DNA from: an uncultured Sphingomonadaceae bacterium | GTDB lineage: Bacteria; Pseudomonadota; Alphaproteobacteria; Sphingomonadales; Sphingomonadaceae | Reading direction: 5' to 3' | DNA: 64,000 bases | NCBI GenBank assembly: GCA_947493955.1 | Contig: CANLSQ010000001.1 | Span: 248,001-312,000, forward strand | Shown: piece by piece, positions 44,926 through 54,761 of the stretch | Layout: each line of letters starts with the position of its first letter | Numbering within the stretch: position 1 is the stretch's first letter | Notes under the pieces: generated by a model | Databases searched by the model: none | Seen by the model: the letters and a program-made list of their open reading frames with translations, nothing else | Told to the model about the DNA's origin: nothing | Translations under genes and position numbers: made by a program

Positions 44926-46092
44926 ATGTCCTCCACAACATCGTCCGCAATGCCTCCAACTATGTCGACGGCCAAAGTCATTATTGTTGAAGAAGAAAAC
45001 GCGCTTTCCAGGTCATTGCAAGATGATCTGGAGGCCAATGATATTTCGGTCGCTTGCGTATTTTCCAAACTGGATGAGGAAGCCAGTCTGGTTTTCGGAC
45101 CAGACGCCTTGGTGATTGATCCCAAAACCATGAGAGAGAATGGCAGCGAATTGCTTGACCGGTTTTCCGGACTCCGATCTTCCATGCCGGTTATATTAAC
45201 GCCCAATCCGAAAGATAGCGGCGATGATGAACTGGCCTTTGATGCCGCCAGTGTCGTCCAGCGATTGCAAAAACCCTATGCCGTCCCGACTTTGTGCAAT
45301 TTGATCGGACGGATGGCGGATGTCAGCGGCCATGCGGTCAACGATCTCGATTATGTCTGCGCGCTGGTCGAAACGGACCGGTTGTTGCCAAATCTTTCGG
45401 TCGAATTTCAGTCCAAACAGTCTCTGGATAATGACAAGATTGTCGGTTACGAAGCGCTGACCCGTGTGAAAACCCGGCGTGCTTTAAACCCCGCCATTAT
45501 ATTTTCCGATCTGGTTGATGTCGCGGTTGAGGTGGAAGCCACCCTTGTGGTGGTTGATGAATCAATCAAGCTCGCCACCGCTTTGGCAAAACGGGGCCGT
45601 CCGGTTCCCGTTTCCTTCAACTGCAGCGCGATCATGATGACTTACCGGCGCTTTGTCGATGCACTTATCAGCAGGCTGAAGCATGCGGATATTCGACCCG
45701 GCCAGCTGATGCTCGAAATAACTGAAGAATCCCGTGTAGTCGATGTCGACCGCCTTGCAGCAGTCTGCCATTCGCTGCGCGGCCATGGACTGGGCATTTC
45801 AATTGACGATTATGGCACCGGTCTTGCCAATCTCGACCGGATATCGAAAATCCCGTTTGACGAACTGAAAATCGACAAAAATATTTTCAATGCCTGCTAT
45901 GACGGCGATATTCCGATTTCGCTGCTCGCCTCAATGCTGGAATTCTGTCGCGGCCGCAAAGCACGGTCGGTCATCGAAGGGATCGAAACCAAACATCATC
46001 TGGCGCAGGCACGACTGCTCGGCGCCGATTTCGGTCAGGGTTTCTATTGGGGTTGTGCAGTTCCACCAAAATATTTCGTCCCTGGTTGGTAG
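44926..46092 (+). CDS. Response regulator with EAL c-di-GMP phosphodiesterase output
   Basis: A 388-residue REC-EAL protein. The receiver (about 15-125) keeps an acidic pocket in VIIVEEEN, the phospho-acceptor Asp in ALVIDPKT, Thr in VILTPN and Lys in LQKPYA. The EAL domain (about 150-385) keeps the catalytic set: EALTR (ExLxR), FNCSA, LEITEES, DDYGTG, ELKIDK, IEGIET and GADFGQGFYWG, so it is probably an active c-di-GMP phosphodiesterase. TAAGG lies eight bases before ATG 44926. No histidine kinase is adjacent; the closest c-di-GMP counterpart is the diguanylate cyclase at 53421. Confidence 0.92.
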   Translation: MSSTTSSAMPPTMSTAKVIIVEEENALSRSLQDDLEANDISVACVFSKLDEEASLVFGPDALVIDPKTMRENGSELLDRFSGLRSSMPVILTPNPKDSGDDELAFDAASVVQRLQKPYAVPTLCNLIGRMADVSGHAVNDLDYVCALVETDRLLPNLSVEFQSKQSLDNDKIVGYEALTRVKTRRALNPAIIFSDLVDVAVEVEATLVVVDESIKLATALAKRGRPVPVSFNCSAIMMTYRRFVDALISRLKHADIRPGQLMLEITEESRVVDVDRLAAVCHSLRGHGLGISIDDYGTGLANLDRISKIPFDELKIDKNIFNACYDGDIPISLLASMLEFCRGRKARSVIEGIETKHHLAQARLLGADFGQGFYWGCAVPPKYFVPGW

Positions 46093-46180
46093 GAAATTCG
46101 CGCTTCGTCACGCAGCTTCTATCGCTACTCTTACCAATCTTCACTGGACCTTCGGGCATGAGCGCACTAACCTGCGACTC

Positions 46181-48237
<2,057 letters not shown>

Positions 48238-48242
48238 AACGC

Positions 48243-48725
48243 ATGAAAACTTTAATGACATCACTCACCGCTGCGATGGCGATCATCGGGGCCACTTCCG
48301 CCGCGCAGGCAGAGCCCAAGCAGACCCTGATGCCCGAAAATGAACAGGGCCGCGCCTTCATGGAGCAGTTCGGTTTCTCTCAGGCCGTCATCCACAACGA
48401 CACAGTCTATCTGTCCGGCGTGATCGCTGGCCCGACGCCGGAGGGCATGACTGACGAGGAAAGCTATGCCCGCACCTTCACCTATCTGGGCACGATACTG
48501 AAGCGCGCCGGGTCAAGCTGGGACGATGTGGTCGATATCACCACCTATCATGTCGATATTGACCAGTCGATGCCGCCTCTCGCCGCCGCCAAGAACCGCT
48601 TTGTGAAAGCGCCTTTTCCGGCCTGGACCGCGATTGACGTTGACCGCCTCTACACGCCCGACGGATTGGTAGAGATCAAGATCACCGCGCGCCTGACGCC
48701 AAAGGTGGAAGAGCCCGCGGAATGA
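48243..48725 (+). CDS. Exported RidA/YjgF-family protein
   Basis: RidA-family proteins hydrolyse reactive enamine/imine intermediates or bind related compounds. This 160-residue member has a signal peptide (MKTLMTSLTAAMAIIGATSAAQA, cleavage likely after AQA), so the mature protein is periplasmic, unlike cytosolic RidA. The core has AVIHNDTVYLSGVIA, FTYLGTILKRAGSSWDDVVDITTYHVD, and PAWTAIDVDRLYTPDGLVEIKITARL. The usual RidA arginine near the C-terminus (RxxVxV) is not obvious here: the aligned region reads WTAIDVDRLY. It starts five bases after thiC and probably shares its riboswitch control. Confidence 0.88.
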   Translation: MKTLMTSLTAAMAIIGATSAAQAEPKQTLMPENEQGRAFMEQFGFSQAVIHNDTVYLSGVIAGPTPEGMTDEESYARTFTYLGTILKRAGSSWDDVVDITTYHVDIDQSMPPLAAAKNRFVKAPFPAWTAIDVDRLYTPDGLVEIKITARLTPKVEEPAE

Positions 48726-48749
48726 ACTGACACTATAAAGGAGATCATC

Positions 48750-48974
48750 ATGCAGGAACCTTATGAACTGGCGTTGGAATCCGCTCGGCAGGAACTCGAA
48801 AAAGCGCGGGCATTGCTGCTACAGGATATCTCCGAATATCCGCACCCGATTTCAGGATGCGACTATCAATATGTCCGCCTGATCAGTGATCGCACGAGGA
48901 TATCCAACGGCCTGCGTGCTTTGGAAAACCGTCCCTTTGTCGCCACACCGAGGATATTGGAACCAGCGGAGTAA
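48750..48974 (+). CDS. Small hypothetical protein (74 aa)
   Basis: I do not recognise a family. The 74-residue product is mostly helical at its N-terminus (YELALESARQELEKARALLL), has SEYPHPISGCDYQYVRLISDR in the middle and ends RILEPAE. AAGGAG lies seven bases before the ATG, so it is very probably translated. It lies 24 bp after the RidA-like gene and 9 bp before the next gene, in the thiC transcript by position. There are no signal peptide and no membrane segment. Confidence 0.7.
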   Translation: MQEPYELALESARQELEKARALLLQDISEYPHPISGCDYQYVRLISDRTRISNGLRALENRPFVATPRILEPAE

Positions 48975-48983
48975 CCCAACCTC

Positions 48984-49514
48984 ATGGCCCTGTCTGCCGC
49001 CGCCTTGCTCACCCGTCTTCAGGCCTTTGATGGCCGGGCGATCAGCATGCTGGGGGAGATTGAAGCCGCATTTGGTGGCGAGGCGGAATATCTCGATGCA
49101 TTGATTGCGCTCGCCGCACATGATCAGGGGCAGGTGTCCAGCTGTGCGACCTGGCTGATCAAGGCGGCGCTGGAACGCGGGCAGGCGCTTTCGGCGGCGC
49201 AGAGCGAAGCTTTATGGGATGAAATTCCGGCGATCCGGAGCTGGCAGGCGCAGCTCCACATCTGTCAGAGCGCGGCCCATCTCACCTTCTCCGCCGACGG
49301 CGCAGCGGTGATGGACCGTTGGCTGACCCCGCTGCTCCATCATGATCGCCCGTTCCTGCGCGCCTGGTCGGTGGATGCGCTGTGCCGGGTTGCCGCCCAG
49401 CATCCCGAATATGGCACAGTCGCCCGCGATGCCGCGCACGCCGCTGCCAAAGATAGCGCCGCCTCGGTCCGCGCGCGGGTGCGCCAGTTGAGCAACCTGC
49501 TGGCCGATATCTGA
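48984..49514 (+). CDS. Hypothetical protein with HEAT-like helical repeats (176 aa)
   Basis: No named family is recognised. The 176 residues are almost all predicted helix, rich in Ala, Leu and Trp, with repeated units such as YLDALIALAAHDQGQVSSCATWLIKAAL and PFLRAWSVDALCRVAAQHPEYGTVARDAA, and ending SVRARVRQLSNLLADI. The pattern of short amphipathic helices with conserved Asp/Arg at turns resembles HEAT repeats, which usually mediate protein binding. It starts 9 bp after the previous gene, whose stop region supplies GGAG. Cytosolic by appearance. Confidence 0.65.
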   Translation: MALSAAALLTRLQAFDGRAISMLGEIEAAFGGEAEYLDALIALAAHDQGQVSSCATWLIKAALERGQALSAAQSEALWDEIPAIRSWQAQLHICQSAAHLTFSADGAAVMDRWLTPLLHHDRPFLRAWSVDALCRVAAQHPEYGTVARDAAHAAAKDSAASVRARVRQLSNLLADI

Positions 49515-49705
49515 GGCGGACGGCGCGCAGGCAAGAGTAGCAACACGGCTATTTTGGCAACCGCCGCATGCGCAAAGGCACGCACATCCGCAACAATAAC
49601 GGCCAACGGCAGCCTAAATCGGTGGAGGAGGTTGACGCCCCATAAGCCGGGTGACAGGGTTTCTCTGCCTGCCCATGACCCGCTTAAATCTTGGAGAACA
49701 GCCTC

Positions 49706-50587
49706 ATGAAGATCACCCCCCAAAGCGCGGCGCAATGGCGACAGGACGGACAGTTTGTCGAGTGGAACGGCCACCGGATATTCGTCCGCACCGGCGGCGA
49801 TGACAGCGCGCCGCCGCTGCTCCTGCTGCACGGCTTTCCGACCTCCAGCCTCGACTGGCTGCCGATATGGGCCGATCTGACGGCGCGGTACCGGGTGCTG
49901 GCATTCGACTTTCTGGGCTTTGGCTATTCCGACAAGCCGAAAGATCATCGCTATGATGTCATGGAACAGACCGACCTCGCGGTGCATCTGGCTGCGACGT
50001 TACTGGGTGCGGATTTTCATATCCTGGTCCATGATTATGGCGTCAGCCCCGGTCAGGAACTGGTCGCACGCACAGGGGAGGGCAGCATGGCCCACCGCGT
50101 GCTGAGCGCCGCCTTCCTCAACGGCGGCCTGATCCCCGCGCATCATCGACCCCTGCGCATCCAGAAGCTTCTGGTCGGACCCTTTGGCGGGCTGATCGTC
50201 CGCTTGCTCAACCGCAAACGCTTCATCACAAATTTCAGCAAGATTTTCGGGCGCGATACCCCGCCCAGCGCGGCGGAGCTGGACGCCTATTGGTCGATCA
50301 TCTGTGAAAAAGGCGGCAACCGGATCCAGCACAAGCTGCTCCACTATTTCGCCGACCGCCGCGTCCACGCCGCGCGCTGGGAGGCAACGCTGACAGGTCC
50401 GCCCTGTCCGATCGCCCTGATCAACGGCACCCAGGACCCGATCTCCGGCGGCCACCTGGTCGACGCCGTCGCGGCGCTGAACCCGGAAATTCCCGCCTGG
50501 CGGCTCGACCATCTGGGGCATTATCCGCAGACCGAAGGGGCCGCGGATGTGATGGCGGCTTATGCGGAGTTTCGGGGTGGGGTGTGA
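49706..50587 (+). CDS. Alpha/beta hydrolase (haloalkane dehalogenase / MEST-like)
   Basis: A 293-residue alpha/beta hydrolase. LLLLHGFPTSSLDW (about 38-51) forms the oxyanion region; HILVHDYGVSPGQEL places Asp110 at the nucleophile elbow, as HDWG does in haloalkane dehalogenases; INGTQDPISGG and LDHLGHYPQTE supply the acid and His. Dehalogenase, epoxide hydrolase or esterase activity cannot be chosen from sequence. I prefer ATG 49706 over TTG 49691, because the TTGGAGAAC there looks like the ribosome-binding site. It is followed by the AT-rich cassette. Confidence 0.85.
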   Translation: MKITPQSAAQWRQDGQFVEWNGHRIFVRTGGDDSAPPLLLLHGFPTSSLDWLPIWADLTARYRVLAFDFLGFGYSDKPKDHRYDVMEQTDLAVHLAATLLGADFHILVHDYGVSPGQELVARTGEGSMAHRVLSAAFLNGGLIPAHHRPLRIQKLLVGPFGGLIVRLLNRKRFITNFSKIFGRDTPPSAAELDAYWSIICEKGGNRIQHKLLHYFADRRVHAARWEATLTGPPCPIALINGTQDPISGGHLVDAVAALNPEIPAWRLDHLGHYPQTEGAADVMAAYAEFRGGV

Positions 50588-50810
50588 TGGGTTGGTATAG
50601 AAACCAAGGCAAATAGTTGAATTGGCGAAATGAGAACTAAAATTGCTTCGTTAAAATTTGTCACTATTGATCGCTAATTGGCACCGTGATTTCTATCTCG
50701 CTGTAATAATGTTATTATTCAATTTTCGCGATGTATTGAACGTTGCAATAAAGAAATATTAGTGTCATCTAAACTTAAAGGTCATAATATTAGACGGCTA
50801 AGGGGGCTTC
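50588..50810 (+). other. AT-rich leader of the RexAB-like cassette
   Basis: The 223 bp after the hydrolase stop are markedly richer in A and T than the preceding genes, marking the left edge of the cassette. TAATAA-TG-TTATTA at 50704-50717 is a perfect palindrome about 95 bp before the first cassette gene and may be an operator. AGGGGG lies five to six bases before the GTG start at 50811. No gene is seen here. Confidence 0.6.
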
Positions 50811-51734
50811 GTGACAATATCTATTGGACTGCGAGTGTACAAATTTGAGATGTACGAGAAATTCCAACGTGAGCCTTTGAACTGGAGAGATGACGACGAC
50901 CTACCTTCATTGAAAGCTTTTTTTGATGGTTTTGTAGATAAGAATCAAACTCCGAACGATGATGAGGTTGAATTACGAAGCTGGTTTTTTGACAAACCCA
51001 AGATCAAGGACAAGTTCACAATCAAAGGTATTGCACAGTACGGAACTTTCGGATTTGAAAGTGATTTGTTGAATACGAAAACGAGGAAAAAGAACTATCG
51101 TCGCCAAAAAGATGATCTGGAACAAATTCCGTTATACTACCAATTCTGGATCCCTGACGGCAAAAATTTTGGGTTTGCTGCTTTTCAATCCTTTCAGACC
51201 AGGTCCTGCGCTGGACGGATAATCAAACATATCCAACAATCGTTTTCTTCGGAGCACGATGAAAAGCAGGTTCGATTTAAGAAGCTGATGCCAGAAGATG
51301 CAAATGGAAGTGCGTTGTTCGCATCTCCCGTAAAGGAGGTTACGCTAATTTCGTCCAACGCCAGCTCGGATGCATTTGAGCGTTATTCCCGAGCTCGCAA
51401 AAACCAACCAGTGGATCTCCAAGTCAGCATCCGTGCAAAAAAAGGGGATACTTTTGGCTTATATCGTGATTTCAACGAGGCTCGCATGAAAGCATTAGCC
51501 TCAACTGCTGTGGTGTTTGACGAAGTAGAGTTCGATAAAATGTCGGCGAGCGTGAAAGTCGGTAAAAAAATAAGAAAAGTCGGTGTTTTCGGATACAATA
51601 GCGACGCTGGTTTGATCGATATTACCGAATCTGTAAAATTGGCATCCTCAAGTCACCCAAAATTTAAGTCGGTTGATAAGGAAACTGATGATATACTTTC
51701 GGAATTTTTCAAGATAGTCGCTGAAAAACAATGA
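50811..51734 (+). CDS. Unknown soluble protein, proposed RexA-like sensor of a two-gene exclusion cassette
   Basis: The 307-residue product is charged, lacks a signal peptide or membrane segment, and is encoded in AT-rich DNA unlike its flanks. I do not recognise it with certainty. Its middle, FWIPDGKNFGFAAFQSFQTRS followed about 30 residues later by VRFKKLMP, resembles in order and spacing the GDTIGFARTVFGPTTS ... VQIEPLM stretch that I recall from lambda RexA (279 residues). It starts with GTG after AGGGGG and overlaps the next gene, a four-helix membrane protein, by ATGA. Size, order and pairing match rexA-rexB; this is inference, and another type of Abi or toxin pair remains possible. Confidence 0.6.
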   Translation: MTISIGLRVYKFEMYEKFQREPLNWRDDDDLPSLKAFFDGFVDKNQTPNDDEVELRSWFFDKPKIKDKFTIKGIAQYGTFGFESDLLNTKTRKKNYRRQKDDLEQIPLYYQFWIPDGKNFGFAAFQSFQTRSCAGRIIKHIQQSFSSEHDEKQVRFKKLMPEDANGSALFASPVKEVTLISSNASSDAFERYSRARKNQPVDLQVSIRAKKGDTFGLYRDFNEARMKALASTAVVFDEVEFDKMSASVKVGKKIRKVGVFGYNSDAGLIDITESVKLASSSHPKFKSVDKETDDILSEFFKIVAEKQ

Positions 51735-52249
51735 GGTTTTTTGTTTCAGATATAATTACGAATCATTATCGCTCATTCACACCAGCTGACAAAAAGACTT
51801 TAATTCGTAACTATTTAATAATGCTCATTTTTCCGTTAATTGCGCCCATTATGATTTTTTGGGTTCCGGTATCTGATAAAAATAGTCTGTACTCGATTTC
51901 TATTTCGGTCTTTTCAATTTTTGCAGCGTTATTATTCAGCGTTCAAATCGCACTTTATGGCATTTTTCAGTCCAAAAAGAATTTCAGTAGCGACGAAAAA
52001 ATTAAGAAAATTCAAGAAGGCAATTTTGAACTACGCGATGAGTTACTGAGGACCCTCAACTACAATGTCTCTTACTTGATTCTGTTTTGTATTGTTGCCT
52101 TGACAATTTTATTGTCGTTTGACCTTTTTAATATGTCAGCACTTGGTGAGCAATATGTATCTTTGGTTTTATATCTTCACTTTGGTATCTCAGTGACATT
52201 GGTTCTGGGACGTGCGCACACCCTCTTCGACAATGAGTATATAGGCTAG
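51731..52249 (+). CDS. Four-helix membrane protein, proposed RexB-like effector
   Basis: The 172 residues contain four hydrophobic segments: about 29-48 (YLIMLIFPLIAPIMIFWVPV), 57-78 (SISVFSIFAALLFSVQIALYG), 109-130 (VSYLILFCIVALTILLSFDLF) and 141-161 (YVSLVLYLHFGISVTLVLG). A charged cytosolic loop (about 80-107, many Lys/Glu) lies between the second and third. Lambda RexB, an ion-channel protein of 144 residues, has the same four-helix plan with a charged middle loop. Translation is coupled to the upstream gene by ATGA. The sequence is AT-rich, suggesting acquisition. A membrane-pore effector is the simplest reading, but no family match was confirmed. Confidence 0.6.
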   Translation: MRFFVSDIITNHYRSFTPADKKTLIRNYLIMLIFPLIAPIMIFWVPVSDKNSLYSISISVFSIFAALLFSVQIALYGIFQSKKNFSSDEKIKKIQEGNFELRDELLRTLNYNVSYLILFCIVALTILLSFDLFNMSALGEQYVSLVLYLHFGISVTLVLGRAHTLFDNEYIG

Positions 52250-52280
52250 GTAGCTAAAATGTTATGGGGGTGCCCCACCC

Positions 52281-52823
52281 TCAACCCTGATCCGTAACCC
52301 TCACCAAATTCCAGTCATAGCCCAGCTCTTTCACCCGCGCCTCAATCCTTGCGCGCACTTGCGGCTCGGGTTGCGCCTGACGCGTGAGCATCCACAGGTA
52401 GCGCCCGCTGGGTTCGCCGACGATCGCCCAGCTATAGTCTTCGGCGCGGTCCAGCACCCAGTAATCGCCGTAAAAGGGGCCGAAGAAAGAGACTTTCAGC
52501 TTCGCATTCCGGCTGCCCTCGACGATTTTCGCCTTGCCCTTGGCGGTGGTGGTCTTGCCCTCTTTGGTGCAGCTGTTGATGACCTTGATTTTCCCGTCAT
52601 CGCGTAGGGAATAGTCGGCGGTCACGCCGTCGCAGCCTTTTTGAAACGGCGCTTCATAGCGGGCCATTTCAAACCATTTGCCGAGATAGCGATCCAGTTC
52701 CACCGCCTTGGCGGGCTCTGGCACCGCGCTATTGCCGACGGGGCCGGGCTTGCCAGCGCAGGCGCTGATCAGGGCAAAGGGTAACAGGCTAAGCGCGAGC
52801 TTTTGTGCGGCCGACAGGTTCAT
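52281..52823 (-). CDS. blc: Outer-membrane lipoprotein lipocalin
   Basis: Blc-type lipocalins bind lipids such as lysophospholipids and sit in the outer membrane. The 180-residue protein has a lipoprotein signal with lipobox ISAC, the lipocalin G-x-W motif in LDRYLGKWFEMARYEAPFQKGC, VTADYSLRDDGKIKVINSC, FFGPFYGDYWVLDRAEDYSWAIVGEPSGRYLWMLTR and a C-terminal helix. ATG 52823 is chosen because GGAG lies seven bases upstream and a signal peptide follows; the frame extends four codons further. It is the right-hand neighbour of the AT-rich cassette, on the opposite strand. Confidence 0.92.
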   Translation of the reverse strand: MNLSAAQKLALSLLPFALISACAGKPGPVGNSAVPEPAKAVELDRYLGKWFEMARYEAPFQKGCDGVTADYSLRDDGKIKVINSCTKEGKTTTAKGKAKIVEGSRNAKLKVSFFGPFYGDYWVLDRAEDYSWAIVGEPSGRYLWMLTRQAQPEPQVRARIEARVKELGYDWNLVRVTDQG

Positions 52824-52938
52824 GATGGTCTCCATTACAATGCAGCTTAGCTAGCCGCGCGTGAGCCCATTATGAATATGGGTTTTGGTGCATATTATTC
52901 CATGATATGCTCGCGTCACGTCAGAAAGAGGCAACACG

Positions 52939-53409
52939 ATGAACCTGCTCGAAAACCCCGCCCTCAAATGGATCCCCTTCACCGACGCGGACAAGCGCTT
53001 CGCCTATCCCATCGCCTATCACGGCGCGGTGCTGTCCGTGCGGCCCGACGCAGACGGCGTGGGCGGGCATATTGACCTGCTCTACCGCTGGGAGCCGAAC
53101 AGCTATTGTCATTTCCACCGCCATGTCTGCGCGACGACCTCGACGGTGCTGGCGGGGGAGTTGCATGTGGTGGACTATGAAGACGGCGTGGCGGGCGGGA
53201 AGCGCATTCGCGCCGCTGGCGATTATGCCGCGAAGGATCCGGGTGATGTCCATATGGAACATGGCGGGCCGGATGGCGCGCTGGTGCTGTTCAATCTTTA
53301 TGCGCCGGATGGCAGGCTGGCCGATTTTCTCGGCCCCGATGGCGAGACGCTGACCACCATCACGCTGGAAGACATGACAACCGGACGGATTGCCCGGCAG
53401 GCGGCTTAG
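52939..53409 (+). CDS. Cupin-domain protein (ChrR / dihydroxyacetophenone-dioxygenase-like)
   Basis: The 156 residues form a single cupin. Metal-binding motif 1 is HFHRHVCATTSTVLAGELHVVD (about 51-72) and motif 2 lies in DPGDVHMEHGGPDGALVLFNLYA (about 95-120). The overall layout resembles cupins annotated as 2,4'-dihydroxyacetophenone dioxygenase-like or ChrR-like; the function is not determined here. AGAGG lies about nine bases before the ATG. A short direct repeat GGCGGCTTAG covers its stop codon (53400-53409) and recurs at 53416-53425 beside the convergent gene's stop. Confidence 0.8.
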   Translation: MNLLENPALKWIPFTDADKRFAYPIAYHGAVLSVRPDADGVGGHIDLLYRWEPNSYCHFHRHVCATTSTVLAGELHVVDYEDGVAGGKRIRAAGDYAAKDPGDVHMEHGGPDGALVLFNLYAPDGRLADFLGPDGETLTTITLEDMTTGRIARQAA

Positions 53410-53420
53410 ATATAGGCGGC

Positions 53421-54617
53421 TTAGGCGGCGCGCGGTACGCGAGGGGCTTTTCCGGCGCCCTCTGGCGCGCAGACGACCCTGTTGCGGCCCTGTTCCTTGG
53501 CTTCATACATCGCGCTGTCGGCCTGTTTGAACGTGCTGGAAAAGGCGCTGGCCGTGCCATGGGCCACACCGAGCGAGCCGGTTACCCGCAGCCGTGCGGG
53601 CCAGTCCTGATGCGTTAGTTTCGCAACCGCAGTGCATAATCGTTGGGCAATATCATCGGCACCGGTTTTACAATCGGGCAGGGCGATAATAAATTCCTCT
53701 CCACCCCAGCGCGCAGCCAGGGCATCGGGTGCGGCGGCGTCGAGTGTTTCGTGGATGCACGCGCTGACGGCGGCGATCACCTCGTCACCCTGACCGTGAC
53801 CAAAGCTGTCGTTAATCTGCTTGAAATGGTCGATGTCGAGCAGGATCAGCGGCGTCGGCATGTCTCCGAGTTCCGCGATCCGCTCTTGCAGGGCAGAGCG
53901 GTTCAGCAGGCCGGTCAGGCTGTCATGCTGCGACAGCCAGGACGTGCGCCGCAGCTCTTCGGCCAGTCGCTGGCTCAGCCGTTCGACCTCGATCCCGTCG
54001 CCGCAGCTTTTATGCGCCTGAAAATTAACCGCCTTGGCAATGATGAACAGGGCGACGCACATGAAGACCAGCGCGAGTTCGGCAAAATTGCTGAAATCCT
54101 TGTCAAACAGCAAGACGCCGGCAGCGACCGCGGCCGTGAACCCGCCGAGCAGCGGGAAAGCAATGCCGGCAATCGGCGCGGCGAGCAGGACGGAGACGAC
54201 CATCGTCACCAAAATCGTGACCCAGGTGGTCAGCACCGCATCCGACCCGCCGATAAGCGTCCCGACATCGAGCATCATCGCGGCCCATATGATCCCGCTC
54301 GATGCCTCGGCCATCATCCACAGATTTTTGCGTATCGCGGTATTTTTGCCGGTCTCGACAGCGCGGCGCAGCCACTGCGATGAGGCGGTGATGGCCAATT
54401 GCGCTATGATCTGCAGGCTCAGGAATATCCACAAGGCGCGATTATCGGTCAGGCTTGCGATCCATCCGATCACTCCGACGGGAATAATAACGCTCAGCTG
54501 TCCGGCAATCCGCCGCTCCAGCCCATCGATGAGCAGCTTCTGCGAAACTTCCGTCTTATCAATAGCGGAAATGTCCGGCGCGCCGGTATAGCTGTTCTGA
54601 TAAGCGGCGTCCGCCAT
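53421..54617 (-). CDS. Membrane-bound diguanylate cyclase
   Basis: A 398-residue c-di-GMP synthase. The N-terminal half (about 30-195) holds five to six hydrophobic helices without a known sensor signature. The C-terminal GGDEF domain has SWLSQHDSLTGLLNRSAL, ILLDIDHFKQINDSFGHGQGDEVI, and the active-site loop RWGGEEFIIALPD, so catalysis is likely. An inhibitory RxxD site is not obvious, since the residues before GGEEF read AARW. Together with the REC-EAL protein at 44926 it gives this region both sides of c-di-GMP turnover. Confidence 0.92.
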   Translation of the reverse strand: MADAAYQNSYTGAPDISAIDKTEVSQKLLIDGLERRIAGQLSVIIPVGVIGWIASLTDNRALWIFLSLQIIAQLAITASSQWLRRAVETGKNTAIRKNLWMMAEASSGIIWAAMMLDVGTLIGGSDAVLTTWVTILVTMVVSVLLAAPIAGIAFPLLGGFTAAVAAGVLLFDKDFSNFAELALVFMCVALFIIAKAVNFQAHKSCGDGIEVERLSQRLAEELRRTSWLSQHDSLTGLLNRSALQERIAELGDMPTPLILLDIDHFKQINDSFGHGQGDEVIAAVSACIHETLDAAAPDALAARWGGEEFIIALPDCKTGADDIAQRLCTAVAKLTHQDWPARLRVTGSLGVAHGTASAFSSTFKQADSAMYEAKEQGRNRVVCAPEGAGKAPRVPRAA

Positions 54618-54761
54618 TCCATTCCCCTGATGAATTGGAAACAGACATATGAGTTTTTGGATAACAGATTGTTAATGGAAGGAAAAACACCGTGCTTGCA
54701 GGATGAAAGAGGTGACGGAACGCGCTTTCCCAAGCCGGTTCATATTTGCTAAGGTGTCGTC

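Noticed and set aside
53400-53425. Direct repeat GGCGGCTTAG at the cupin/diguanylate cyclase border
   Set aside because: Two short copies arise from Ala codons plus stops at converging gene ends; not enough to call a repeat element or att site.
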